A stretch of DNA of 64,000 nt from Branchiostoma floridae (lineage: Eukaryota; Chordata; Leptocardii; Amphioxiformes; Branchiostomatidae). Position 1 is the stretch's first letter. Every line of letters begins with the position of its first letter. Below the pieces are notes generated by a model, which was not told the DNA's origin, made no database searches, and worked only from the letters and a program-made list of their open reading frames with translations. Of the stretch, positions 14,090 to 24,233 are shown in pieces. The translations under genes and the position numbers were made by a program. The stretch is from positions 22,025,592 to 22,089,591 of the forward strand of contig NC_049985.1 in NCBI RefSeq assembly GCF_000003815.2, given 5' to 3'.

Positions 14090-14302
14090 GTACATGATAT
14101 AAGTTCTCTGTTAGCAGTTATCCAATACATGTACATGATATAAGTTCTCTGTTAGCAGTTATCCAATACATGTACATGATATAAGTTCTCTGTTACTAGT
14201 GTTAGCAGTTATCCAATACATGTACATGATATAAGTTCTCTGTTACTAGTGTTAGCAGTTATCCAATACATGTACATGATATAAGTTCTCTGTTAGCAGT
14301 TA
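14090..14302. repeat. Minisatellite, five units of 41 or 50 bp
   Basis: Units begin TACATGATATAAGTTCTCTG at 14091, 14132, 14173, 14223 and 14273, giving periods of 41, 41, 50 and 50 bp. The 9-bp difference comes from a doubled TTACTAGTG segment within two units. Unit sequence is nearly identical, so the expansion is recent. Confidence 0.85.
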
Positions 14303-14458
14303 GAGCATAATGGGTGTAAAAGTCAGCACTAGTTTGCAGAATCATATGTCAGCATTACTGGCACTCTAAGCCCTTCACAGTATTAAACCCTTATATAATA
14401 CATGTTGTAATTCTTTCCCTCTGGTTCTCCTACTGATTTATATAACATTGAATATAAT

Positions 14459-14680
14459 GCAAGTTCACCTTTATCGGCAGGGTAACCTATATCCGTTGTT
14501 TTTCAAAACAGTACAGTGTATTTAGGCACATCAAGTCGATGGGTAATAGTTTTAAACTGCAATGTACTGAAAATATTGAAAATTTAAACCAACTTCTGTC
14601 AACGTGATATCCCCAAATACCCTGTTTTTAAAAGCAACGGATATAGGTTACCAAACGGATTAAGGTGAGCTAGCTAAACG
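14459..14680. mobile_element. Foldback MITE, family A, copy 3
   Basis: The left end AAGTTCACCTTTATCGGCAG pairs with GGATTAAGGTGAGCTAGC on the right. The inner palindrome includes CAAGTCGATGGGTAATAG and TCAACGTGATATCCCC. It has no coding capacity. Confidence 0.75.
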
Positions 14681-14921
14681 AGCACTCAAAGATAATGTTC
14701 GAAGAAAAACAAACAAATTATGTCATTAATAGTCATGGGCCAAAGGACTTGATTTATGTTTGGTGCAAACAAAGATCTAAAGAATGGCTTAGCATAATGT
14801 TTTGTCCCAAGTACAGTTCAGGTGCAGGATATGCTTAATGTACCCAAGAGACTGATATGAAGCAAAATTTCAGATGTGGTATGCCAACAAAAACAATGTC
14901 CAATCCAGTCCATTTCCAGTA

Positions 14922-16573
14922 CTCTCACCTCTCAAATAAACGTACCGGTACGTTTATTTTTTTCCGCCTCAGAATCCACCCGGTACGTCCTTATTTTAGA
15001 CGGTACGTTTATTTTTTTTTTCAAATTGGGCTTTTTTGACTAACCAGTGAACTCACAAATATTGAAAGTTGGAATTTTCTGCCCATATTTCCGCAGTATT
15101 TTTGCTCAAAATTCACTAAATCTATCTAAAAAGTATCATTTTCCCCACGTAAATCTGTTGTTTACATTGTTGAAATTTGCCGACAGTCAGCAGTGGCGCG
15201 TGCAGGGGCCTGCCCAGAGACCAACGCCCCCCGAAGGGCGGAGTTTTCTTGAGAGAAGCACTGAGCTTGAGAGCTTCTCCGGCAAAAGTCTCAAATTACC
15301 CACTAGCTTGATTTTACATTAACCGGCAAGCAAATTCAGAAGTGTGCAACTAATCTTGGACAAGTCAAAAAAAATATCCAATAAAGATATGGAAAGGTTT
15401 CAAGTGTGTTCTCTTCGAATTTCCGATGCATTTTATCTCTGTTTACATTGTTTGAGGCCGGCACGTGAGGCCAGACCATGTAAGCCTCCCCTAATGGAAC
15501 ACGCCTCCCTTGGAGGCGGAGTTCTAATATCTCAAGCTTTGTGAGCCGGGTGCCGCCTGTGATCATGGAGCCGGGAAGTCTACTAGGGGTGTGCCGTTGG
15601 CATGGGAACCATCACAACATTTCTGCTAGATGTCGCATTCTCAGCTATATGTCGATCTTCCCCTGGTAACTTCTACACTAAAATGTATTTCTTTTTACCA
15701 ACTGAGGGTAAAGTTGTGGATAGAGAAAAAAAATCTAGTTTATGCTGCTTGTGAAGTTGTTTAAAAACTAAAAGATTATCCTTGCTCCAACAGAGTTCTC
15801 AGGTCTCTCATGCATGTAACACTTTTGGGGGAGTGGCTACAGTGCTGAGTCTATGATCGAAACATTTGGGGAAGTTCTGTTTATTTTGGTCACTACTCCG
15901 TAACCTTTTCTAAAGATAAACATGGCCAAATTACAATTTACTATTGTCTCTAAGTTTCCACTAAGTATTTTGAAATACAATATTACAAAATACCCTTTTG
16001 TATTTCTAAACATGGAATCTTTTTCTAACTTGAAATGTGTTCTTTCCCTGCATTCAAGTGAACTGTGCCCCTAGATAATAGATGTAGTACAATGAATGGC
16101 ATGAATGAAAGGGCACGAATTACACTGGGGATTGCTCTGGAAGGCTGTGAAACTGTTAGAGCTGTCCAGCTTTCTTTCTGAACTGGGGGTTATTTATTTT
16201 ATAAACATGTACATGTAGTCATGCATAGTCATGTTTGCCAAAAAGAATTTTTGCCATAAGTGTTTTTACAATGTCAAATTAGTTTATTATTTACTTACTA
16301 CAAATTCTTAAGATGTAAAGGTAAATCTTAAAGATATGAGCTGACAAGTTGCCCAAAATACACCAAAAACCATTGGTACTCAGGCATAAATAAGTAAAAA
16401 GAACCTACCTGATCATCTTCTCTTGGACAGAAGTAGTATGGACACGGTTTACATGTCAATTTGGTATTTTTCCGAGGGGTACTTTTATTCCAGGGGGTAC
16501 TTTTATTAGATTTTGAAGATTTGTCCGGGGGGTACTTTTATTCCAGGGGGTACTTCTATTTGAGAGGTGAGAG
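14922..16573. mobile_element. 1.65-kb inverted-repeat element flanked by TA
   Basis: The left end CTCTCACCTCTCAAATAAAC pairs with ...TATTTGAGAGGTGAGAG on the right. Both ends are bordered by TA, consistent with a TA target duplication (Tc1/mariner-like insertion style). Subterminal repeats occur on both sides: CGGTACGTTTATTT-type units on the left, and GGGGGTACTTTTATTCCAG units (four, nearly identical) on the right, in inverse orientation. The interior has no transposase-like frame, so the copy is non-autonomous or the coding part is lost. Confidence 0.65.
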
Positions 16574-17460
16574 TATGTTGTCACTTTTTCTGTAGGTCTG
16601 TGCTTCTAACGTTATTGTTTACTGTACTTTTTTTTAAACAATATGTTCTACAAGAGTACCGACCAAAATAATATTGTCTCTAGAGCCCATCTTTTGGTCT
16701 TCGGATTTAGATTTACTTGTTGGAATAAAAATTTCATCCCGTCACAAAAATATAGAAACTTAATTCATGACTTGAAACTGATAAAAATGACAAATTTAAT
16801 GGTACCAAACTTTCACGGTCTTAGAAAATTTAACTTGTTCTCGAAACGAAATGTTCACGGTGGTGGTAGGTGCACATAAAAAAAGTTTATGTGTTGTCAG
16901 TAATTTTAGGTTCACAATATAGTCGTCACTGTAAAAACCGTGAACATAAAAGTACACTGAAAAAATCAGGAACTACAGTAACAGAAATTAACGACATGGA
17001 CTCCCAAACAATAAGTGGGACAAAAAGAAAGTTAAAGCTGAGGACAGCCATGTTAAAACATAACATTGTACTAAGTCTTGTTCTTGCAGATTTATGCAAA
17101 TTGTAACCTTATATGCAGATTATTATTGTTTTCATTAGTTTCCATTAGTTTCGTACCATTATTATTCAATCATGATTTGTATCGATATCGTCATCATTTG
17201 TAGCATTTGTTATGAATAGTATTATTGTTTACATCAGTTTCATTACTGTTGTTATATATTCATTTCATTTATCGTTTAACAATTTTATGTTTGCTTACGT
17301 TTGCTATGTATATGTTTAATTTCGAATTTATGTACATGTAACGCAGGGCTCCACTGCAAAGCAGTGCAATAGCACTGAGTTGGACAACCCTGGATAAAGA
17401 TGACAGGAATAGATTAGCCTATTTCTGACATTGACCAACTGACTTTTCCCTACCCCTCAG
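16574..17460. other. Intron sequence upstream of the first visible SLAIN exon
   Basis: No gene is seen apart from the splice acceptor at its end (CTACCCCTCAG before 17461). Short frames at 16643 and 16870 resemble nothing recognisable. AT-rich ATTATT/TCATT runs dominate 17110-17340. Confidence 0.5.
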
Positions 17461-17609
17461 GTTGTACGTGTCTCCTGCCCGCTCCGCCACCCCTACCCAC
17501 AAGAACACCAGCCCCTACAAGTGGGTCCGCCAGGACTTCGAGAAGTCCAGCCCAGAAGTCGACTCCACAAGACAGAGTCTCTTATTGAAACTAGACGAAT
17601 GTTCCAGAG
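17461..17609 (+). CDS. SLAIN motif-containing protein, first visible exon
   Basis: The acceptor is TTTCCCTACCCCTCAG and the donor GAG|GTAACT. The exon enters with one base completing a codon and leaves with one base over. It encodes LYVSPARSATPTHKNTSPYK and then WVRQDFEKSSPEVDSTRQSL and LLKLDEC. In vertebrate SLAIN2 the equivalent block is W-LYxSP...SPLVWCRQ-x-PSPDVE...SLIHKLD, so the family match is clear. SLAIN proteins bind microtubule plus ends through EB proteins and recruit ch-TOG and CLIP-170 to promote polymerisation. Upstream coding sequence (the N-terminal coiled coil) is expected, because the incoming phase requires another exon, but I did not find it in 1-17460. Confidence 0.85.
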
Positions 17610-17649
17610 GTAACTACTCAGCCTTAGTGCTGTGGGTGCTGGTGTGAAA

Positions 17650-17943
17650 CACCCTCCTGCGCACGACCGTCCCCGACCCTATGTGGGGACCCTGCTATCT
17701 GAAGGGCCACCCCGGTTACTTTGAGCGTCGCCACAAACTAGCTGTCAGCCAATCAGAGAATAGCCTTTCAGTTTTCAAAAGGGGTCTCGCAAAGGCCTGA
17801 TTGGGCGCTAATTGCCTGGTTCCCATATAAGGGTAAGCTCGTTAATATTTATAAGCAGGGCGGTCAGTAACTGGGGGTGGCCCTTCAGATAGCAGGGTCC
17901 CCACATAGACGATTAGCCGGTTGGGGACGTGCGTAGGAGGATG
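17650..17943. mobile_element. Foldback MITE with 8-bp target duplication, 40 bp past a splice donor
   Basis: The element starts CACCCTCCTGCGCACG and ends CGTGCGTAGGAGGATG. GTGTGAAA stands on both sides (17642-17649 and 17944-17951), a perfect 8-bp target duplication. Long inner arms pair (GTGGGGACCCTGCTATCTGA with TCAGATAGCAGGGTCCCCAC), so intronic RNA would form a strong hairpin. The 8-bp duplication fits hAT-like or P-like elements. It has no coding capacity. Confidence 0.85.
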
Positions 17944-18021
17944 GTGTGAAAGGACTTACAAGTGTTATGAAATTCTCGCTTTCTTGATTTTTGAACCAGA
18001 TTCACAAGTATACTACTGTAA

Positions 18022-18198
18022 CAGTAGAAGCCGCTTAATTGCACACCTCATTTGACAGTGCTTTTTGTGCAATTATCCGACTGGTGCAACAAAGCAGATA
18101 TTATATATGGACTGCACCCCTACGGGAATTAGGATTTCGTTTCGTGCAATTAACAGAAGTGTGCGATTATCCATTGTGCAATTAACTGGCTTCTACTG
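18022..18198. mobile_element. Tigger/pogo-like MITE, copy 1
   Basis: The ends are CAGTAGAAGCCGCTTAATTG and CAATTAACTGGCTTCTACTG, with TA following the right end. The middle carries TGTGCAATTATCC and its inverse. CAG...CTG ends with a TA target resemble pogo/Tigger-type MITEs. A second copy lies at 45325-45480. Confidence 0.65.
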
Positions 18199-18280
18199 TA
18201 CTTGCATAGCCTGGTATCCAATCATATTGTAGCTATGTAGTCCTTTTCATCCAACATTAATGAAAGTTAGACATCCAGGT

Positions 18281-18411
18281 AATAAGATATGCCAAATTGA
18301 CCTCAAGGAATTGGATATGATTTTGAAACGGTCAGACATTTCAGACAGCTTTTCAGTGTCACTGACCGTTTCCAAAGTCATATCCAGTTGCTTGTCTCTT
18401 ATTTGGCATAA
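18281..18411. repeat. Palindromic interspersed repeat
   Basis: AAGATATGCCAAAT...GGATATGATTTTGAAACGGTCAG is mirrored by CTGACCGTTTCCAAAGTCATATCC...ATTTGGCATA. Single-arm relatives carrying CAGACGTTTC occur near 478-555 and 54850-54945. Confidence 0.6.
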
Positions 18412-20217
18412 ACTATTGCCATTGAGTAACATCCATTGGCATAATACCGGTCGGTTTACTGCAATTTCTCAAGCAATGCTAATTTGGCAAATGATCAACG
18501 CATCATTTTCTCCAGTTACATGTTGCTGTTACAGCTTACCTTTGCCACTTCTTCTGTGTAAATTATTTTGTCTCTCTGGTCCTGCTAAAAACATAATATC
18601 GTAATTGGAACACACCGCAGAATTGCACGGAGAACGGGCGCGTGGTTGGAAGGGGGTGCACTATACCGGCCGAACGAAACACGGCACAATTAACTGCCGC
18701 TATGTACCTTTATCCTCTGTTGTTCCTTTCTTTCCTGTTAGTAGTTGCACAAAACAAAAATCTGCATGAGCATACAAAAAGTCATGAGAAAATGGGCGTA
18801 TACTGACAAGAATTTTCATTTAATTTTGGTCCGTCACAACCGCTATGACGTAAAACTTTACTGCTGGCCGTAGCATTAAAAATGGCAGGAAAATGGCGGC
18901 GTACGTTCAATTTGACCCATTCAGCCGTAGATCCGGGCGATAATGCAACGGTTCCTCACACTTTTACACGAGTTGTAGGTCACCAAAAGAAATTCAAGAT
19001 TGCTGTTGAATCATGCTCGTCTTGTGCCGTGAGCACATGTGATTATTATCTACAAATCTGGCGATGAACGTGACAGTGTGTTTGTCCCACGACGAGCTCG
19101 CCTGCCCCGAAAATGACCTGAAAACTTTTGGCCTTGTTGTCTTCGAATGCATTGTTATCGATGCTTTGTAAATTATGTATTGGACACCTAGATGTCTGAA
19201 GTGTGCATACCTCAGAAATAACTATTGTTGCATGTGTAGATCTCTTTAAGTTCCACTATTTTTAATTGACCGGTATAAGGCTTATGACCGGTATTATGCC
19301 AATGCATGTTAGCTATTTTTTGGCTTGCCACTAATGAAAGAATATGACATCTTTTCCATCCTCTTTCGCAAATAGAGGACCGAAAAGGTTTGTCAGCTAT
19401 TATATGTTTTGATAAAAGGCTATTACTATCTTACAATGTTGCTAACCTGTAAGGCTATGCAAGACGTATAAAGATATGGAGTAAGACAGCAGACATCTAT
19501 CAAGAACACCATTGATGTTCTTTAGCCCTTTGTCATTTGAAAGGATATGAAACCCTTGCCTGTCTTTCTAAGGCCATAGTAAGTAAATTTTATGGATGAC
19601 ATAGCCTGCAGACTGCAAAAATAGTGTGATAGGGCGAAAAAAAACAAGATGGGTGAAAAAAAACAAGATGGCTACATTTTTAAAAATAGGCACCATAATG
19701 TTGTGATGAATGTTGTAACAAGAATTAAAGGGACAAAACATGGTATCAGAGCCAACAAGACATTCATTCCTGTATTCAACAAGACATGAAGTCATGTCAC
19801 TTCTACAAGTACAGTTATTAGGCTACAAGTTACAACACAACATATTTGCTCATTTTGGTACTTAGTCATGTTGACCACCCCTGCAGAAGAAAAAAATTCT
19901 TGTTTTTTTTTTCTGAAATCAGACAAAAATTAATGCGCACGCTGATGTCATCCATCAGATATACTTGCTGTGGCCTAATTTGATTTCTTGCTGTCTTGCC
20001 CCATTATGTTGTTGGTGACATAGCCTTGAGTGTGACAAAACATGCTTCCCGATCATGCATTCAGACTTTTCAATGTCATTACATGTACAGCATTGTATAT
20101 TGAATTCAGACATTGCATCTTTGTTCAGTCCTAAATTTTCTGTCTTTTATTGTGTGTGATGTTTTGTAGTGCTGTCCTTGAAAGTCAATGAAAATGACTA
20201 ATTTTTTTAACACTATA
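18412..20217. other. SLAIN intron, no gene seen
   Basis: The sequence has a locally GC-richer patch at 18600-19100 and open frames that resemble nothing known. No splice-framed coding block was recognised. Confidence 0.45.
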
Positions 20218-20418
20218 GCTACTTCACCTCTATCCGTGGGGTAACCTATATCTGTCGTTTTTAATAACGGTATTTTGTCTAAGGATGGCGGTTCCAACTG
20301 CAATATGTGAGTTCATATTGCAGTTTGAAACCACAGTCTGTCAACTCAATATCCCTGAAAACCTAGTTTTTAACTACAACGGATATAGGTTACCCCCCGG
20401 ATAAAGGTGAACAAGCGT
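20218..20418. mobile_element. Foldback MITE, family A, copy 4
   Basis: CTACTTCACCTCTATCCGTG on the left pairs with CCGGATAAAGGTGAACAAGC on the right. The inner arms contain GGATATAGGTTACC and its inverse. It sits in a SLAIN intron. Confidence 0.75.
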
Positions 20419-20687
20419 TATTTCTTGTGTTCGATGTGTAAAAACACAGAAATCTACATTTCCAAATATACATATTACATGTAGCAAAAGATGTGCTTTT
20501 TCATTTCAATTCTGCAATTTTCTATGCTTACTTTTCTTTCCTTCGAAAACTCTTGAAGAAAAAAAAAATTTACTTATTCTTTTCCCTTTCATGTCTTTTC
20601 TTTTCTTACTTCACTTCTGCCACATCCACGGACACATCAGGTAACTATACAATTTTCCATTTATCATAATAATTGTCTTTCTTTCAG

Positions 20688-20831
20688 GTTATTCCTCTAT
20701 ATATAGTCCCAATGTATCGAGAGAGTCAAATGATCACATAGCTAGTTTAAGCCCCATTGAGGAGGCAAGGCCCCCTAGCCCCACGATACCCCAGATCAAG
20801 CAGCAGCTGAGAGATATACGTACAATCACTG
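20688..20831 (+). CDS. SLAIN exon 2 (visible numbering)
   Basis: The acceptor is CTTTCTTTCAG and the donor ACTG|GTGAGT. The entering phase completes the leftover G of the preceding exon (GGT, Gly). It encodes GYSSIYSPNVSRESNDHIAS, then LSPIEEARPPSPTIPQIKQQ and LRDIRTIT. The Tyr-Ser/Pro-rich segment followed by PxIxKQL corresponds to the region of vertebrate SLAIN2 with SPYSP...RPPIVKQL. It probably lies in a disordered linker. The 144-nt length keeps the same phase out as in (one base). Confidence 0.85.
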
Positions 20832-21461
20832 GTGAGTACTGCCATGCAAAAAAACACTGTGCCTTCCTGTAGCAAGACTTAGGTTGATAGCAAACTGTCT
20901 TAAGTGATTAGAAACCAGTGATTAGAAACAGTCTTACCATCAAAGAGAAACATCTTGATTAAAGGCTTTTAGATACAAGCATCTCACTTTTTCGAAGATA
21001 GACATTTCAAAGTCTTTTATTAACAACTACATTTGTAGTCTGTGTAACGCGAACTCTGCTGTCCAGGGCTGTAACTGGCCCCTCCCCGCGGATGTTGGGC
21101 GGGCAGCTATAAGCGAGATTTAATCAGGCTACTACATTTGTATGTTTGGTAACATCACATGAAAGACTTGTCAGGTGTTTGTTTCTCTCGCCAGTGTATC
21201 GATTTGTAACGTTAACCTGTATTTTCTTGAATACACTGTACATGGATATCTCATGTTCGATAGATTGATAGATCCTTTGGGCATATTAGTCACTGTCTAT
21301 GGTAAGATTCTTATGAGATTTCAGTGTCACATTTGTATGGTGATATTTAAAGCTCAAGGTATTGAATCAGATGTACAGATTAAGGTACACTGTATGTATT
21401 CAAACACACAATGCAGAGATTCTAAACAGTTCTACATGTCCATTCCTCCTCCCTACATCAG

Positions 21462-21516
21462 CTTCCAAATGGTCGTCTGCCAGCTCCCCCTCCAGGTCAG
21501 GCACCCTCACACCCAG
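21462..21516 (+). CDS. SLAIN exon 3 (55 nt)
   Basis: The acceptor is CCCTACATCAG and the donor CCCAG|GTGGGT. Joined to exon 2 it reads ASKWSSASSPSRSGTLTPS, a Ser-rich linker, and it ends with AG of a Ser codon. No domain is visible and conservation is unknown. The call rests on splice consensus and phase agreement on both sides. The leftover AG can be completed by C from exon 4 (AGC ACT CCT) or equally by the C that begins every tandem mini-exon copy (AGC TAC AAA). Confidence 0.7.
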
Positions 21517-21551
21517 GTGGGTTTTTATATCGATGTATTCAATGCTATTAA

Positions 21552-21738
21552 TGCTAGTTTACCTTTAACTTTTTACAAACAGGGTATTTATCTGAATGAT
21601 CATATAAAGTCGCCAGACGATAATTTCAAATACATGTAGCATGCAGTTATTGACTTGATACAATATTCCTTAACACCCTGCTTTGAAAACAATGGATATA
21701 AGTAAACCTGTGGATATAGGTGAACTAGTGTTAATTGG
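21552..21738. mobile_element. Foldback MITE, family A, copy 5 (diverged)
   Basis: GCTAGTTTACCTTTAACTTT on the left pairs with GGATATAGGTGAACTAGTG on the right. It begins 36 bp after the exon 3 donor and is more eroded than the other copies. Confidence 0.65.
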
Positions 21739-22101
21739 CTGAAGACCTATCAAATGAACATAATGTTAGGTCAGACATCCACACACCCAGGCGGGTTCAA
21801 TATGTAGAAATACCATAATGTAGCTGAAGACCCACATGGGTTAGCATTTGGCTAGGCACTCCCACATGTATGCAGGTGGTTTTTATGTGAAAATACTGTT
21901 ACTGTTACAGTAATGTTATTACATGGCCATAGAGTTACCATATATGTCACCAACCATGACTCCATATGATGATGAACTCCTAAAAAACATCCAAAACACA
22001 CCTTTGCTCGGAGAGCACTTGTCTGTCTAGTAATCTAAACTCTCACAATGTACAAAAGCAGCATAACTGAGAGTTTTTTCCTCCCGTGCCCCATTGTGTA
22101 G

Positions 22102-22226
22102 CACTCCTCTGGACGAGGCGTTCCTGAGACGGAAGGAGAGCGATGACGCAGACGATGAAGACGAGGACAGCTACAAACTACAGGACATGACAGACGTACA
22201 GGTCATGGCCAGGATTCAGGAGGAAA
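22102..22226 (+). CDS. SLAIN exon 4, encoding the DVQVMARIQEES block (array copy 1)
   Basis: The acceptor is CCCCATTGTGTAG and the donor GGAAA|GTAAGT. It encodes TPLDEAFLRRKESDDADDED then SYKLQDMTDVQVMARIQEES. An acidic stretch precedes the most conserved block of the family (in SLAIN2, YKLxDVTDVQILARMQEESLRQ). The serine codon is split across the donor (A|GT) and is completed by the exon at 27973, giving QEES-LRQE. The last 56 nt (22171-22226) are the first of 15 tandem copies. Without splicing, the frame stays open to a TAG at 22471. Confidence 0.9.
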
Positions 22227-23746
22227 GTAAGTCAACAACAACAACAACACACTGTAGTTTTCACAGCATTTCACACAGCTACAAACTACAGGACATGACA
22301 GACGTACAGGTCATGGCCAGGATTCAGGAGGAAAGTAAGTCAACAACAGCAACAGCACACTGTAGTTTTCACAACATTTCACACAGCTACAAACTACAGG
22401 ACATGACAGACGTACAGGTCATGGCCAGGATTCAGGAGGAAAGTAAGTCAACAACTTACAGCACACTGTAGTTTTCACAGCATTTCACACAGCTACAAAC
22501 TACAGGACATGACAGACGTACAGGTCATGGCCAGGATTCAGGAGGAAAGTAAGTCAACAACAACAACAGCACACTGTAGTTTTCACAACATTTCACACAG
22601 CTACAAACTACAGGACATGACAGACGTACAGGTCATGGCCAGGATTCAGGAGGAAAGTAAGTCAACAACAACAACAACAGCACACTGTAGTTTTCACAGC
22701 ATTTCACACAGCTACAAACTACAGGACATGACAGACGTACAGGTCATGGCCAGGATTCAGGAGGAAAGTAAGTCAACAACAACAACAACAGCACACTGTA
22801 GTTTTCACAGCATTTCACACAGCTACAAACTACAGGACATGACAGACGTACAGGTCATGGCCAGGATTCAGGAGGAAAGTAAGTCAACAACAACAACAGC
22901 ACACTGTAGTTTTCACAACATTTCACACAGCTACAAACTACAGGACATGACAGACGTACAGGTCATGGCCAGGATTCAGGAGGAAAGTAAGTCAACAACA
23001 GCAACAGCACACTGTAGTTTTCACAACATTTCACACAGCTACAAACTACAGGACATGACAGACGTACAGGTCATGGCCAGGATTCAGGAGGAAAGTAAGT
23101 CAACAACAACAAAAGCACACTGTAGTTTTCACAACATTTCACACAGCTACAAACTACAGGACATGACAGACGTACAGGTCATGGCCAGGATTCAGGAGGA
23201 AAGTAAGTCAACAACTTACAGCACACTGTAGTTTTCACAGCATTTCACACAGCTACAAACTACAGGACATGACAGACGTACAGGTCATGGCCAGGATTCA
23301 GGAGGAAAGTAAGTCAACAACAACAACAGCACACTGTAGTTTTCACAACATTTCACACAGCTACAAACTACAGGACATGACAGACGTACAGGTCATGGCC
23401 AGGATTCAGGAGGAAAGTAAGTCAACAACAACAACAACAGCACACTGTAGTTTTCACAGCATTTCACACAGCTACAAACTACAGGACATGACAGACGTAC
23501 AGGTCATGGCCAGGATTCAGGAGGAAAGTAAGTCAACAACAACAACAACAGCACACTGTAGTTTTCACAGCATTTCACACAGCTACAAACTACAGGACAT
23601 GACAGACGTACAGGTCATGGCCAGGATTCAGGAGGAAAGTAAGTCAACAACAACAACAGCACACTGTAGTTTTCACAGCATTTCACACAGCTACAAACTA
23701 CAGGACATGACAGACGTACAGGTCATGGCCAGGATTCAGGAGGAAA
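22171..23746 (+). repeat. Tandem array of 15 identical SLAIN mini-exon copies
   Basis: The 56-nt core CTACAAAC...GGAGGAAA recurs at 22171, 22279, 22387, 22493, 22601, 22712, 22823, 22931, 23039, 23147, 23253, 23361, 23472, 23583 and 23691. I see no mismatch among the cores. Spacers of 50, 52 or 55 nt start GTAAGTCAACAAC, carry a variable CAA run and end TTTCACACAG. Copies 2-15 are therefore each bounded by AG and GTAAGT. Their phases (2 in, 1 out) equal those of exon 4, so any one copy could replace it. Two copies spliced together would frameshift into TGA. The spacers are also too short for ordinary introns. Whether any later copy is used is unknown. Confidence 0.95.
22387..23746 (+). repeat. 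760-bp higher-order duplication within the array
   Basis: Unit periods run 106, 108, 111, 111, 108, 108, 108 from copy 3 and then repeat 106, 108, 111, 111, 108 from copy 10. Copies 3-8 and 10-15 are all exactly 760 bp apart. Spacer variants match too, for example the ACTTACAGCAC spacer after copies 3 and 10. One base differs after copies 7 and 14. A seven-unit block was therefore duplicated after the single units had spread. Confidence 0.9.
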
Positions 23747-24233
23747 GTAAGTCAACAACAGTTTTCAACTGCAGTTTTCAAACCCTGTACAGCCATTCGA
23801 AACAGTGATGATAAGGTTACACACCAGGGGGCCCCAGCCTTAACCTTGTCTTCCCAACCTCTATTCACATACCAAATATCATTACAATCTATCCTGAGGT
23901 TCTAATGTTATGCTGACTACAAATAATCGGTTAACACAAACACGCAAACAGGAATACACACCAAAAACAATTCCTCCATTTTTCATGGAGCTAAAAAGTC
24001 GATGCATATAATACTTTGATGTATCTTTCTACTGATTGATCGAAAGCCCTTTTTCAGCAAATACTTTGAAATTATTACATGTGCATCTGATTCTATACTG
24101 AATTTGGAATTTGCAGAGTGACATTCTTTTACAGGTATTTTAGATTGAATCAATATTAAAGTTGAAATATGAAACATGTTGCATGTCTGTGCAGTTATGC
24201 TGTGAATACGTAAAATGTGATCTCTCCCCGTAG
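23747..24233. other. Intron between the mini-exon array and the giant exon
   Basis: This holds a copy of the dispersed CACACCAGGGGGCCCCAG ... TCCATTTTTCATGGA family at about 23815-23990. It ends in the acceptor GATCTCTCCCCGTAG. No gene is seen. Confidence 0.55.

Noticed and set aside
22171-23746. CRISPR-like array (56-nt repeats with 50-55-nt spacers)
   Set aside because: The spacers are nearly identical to one another and the repeats are coding SLAIN sequence in animal DNA, so this is a tandem duplication.
22094-23808. A protein made of tandem QEES repeats
   Set aside because: The open frames are interrupted by TAG codons in the 106-bp units and cross consensus GTAAGT donors. They are better read as repeated exon plus intron.
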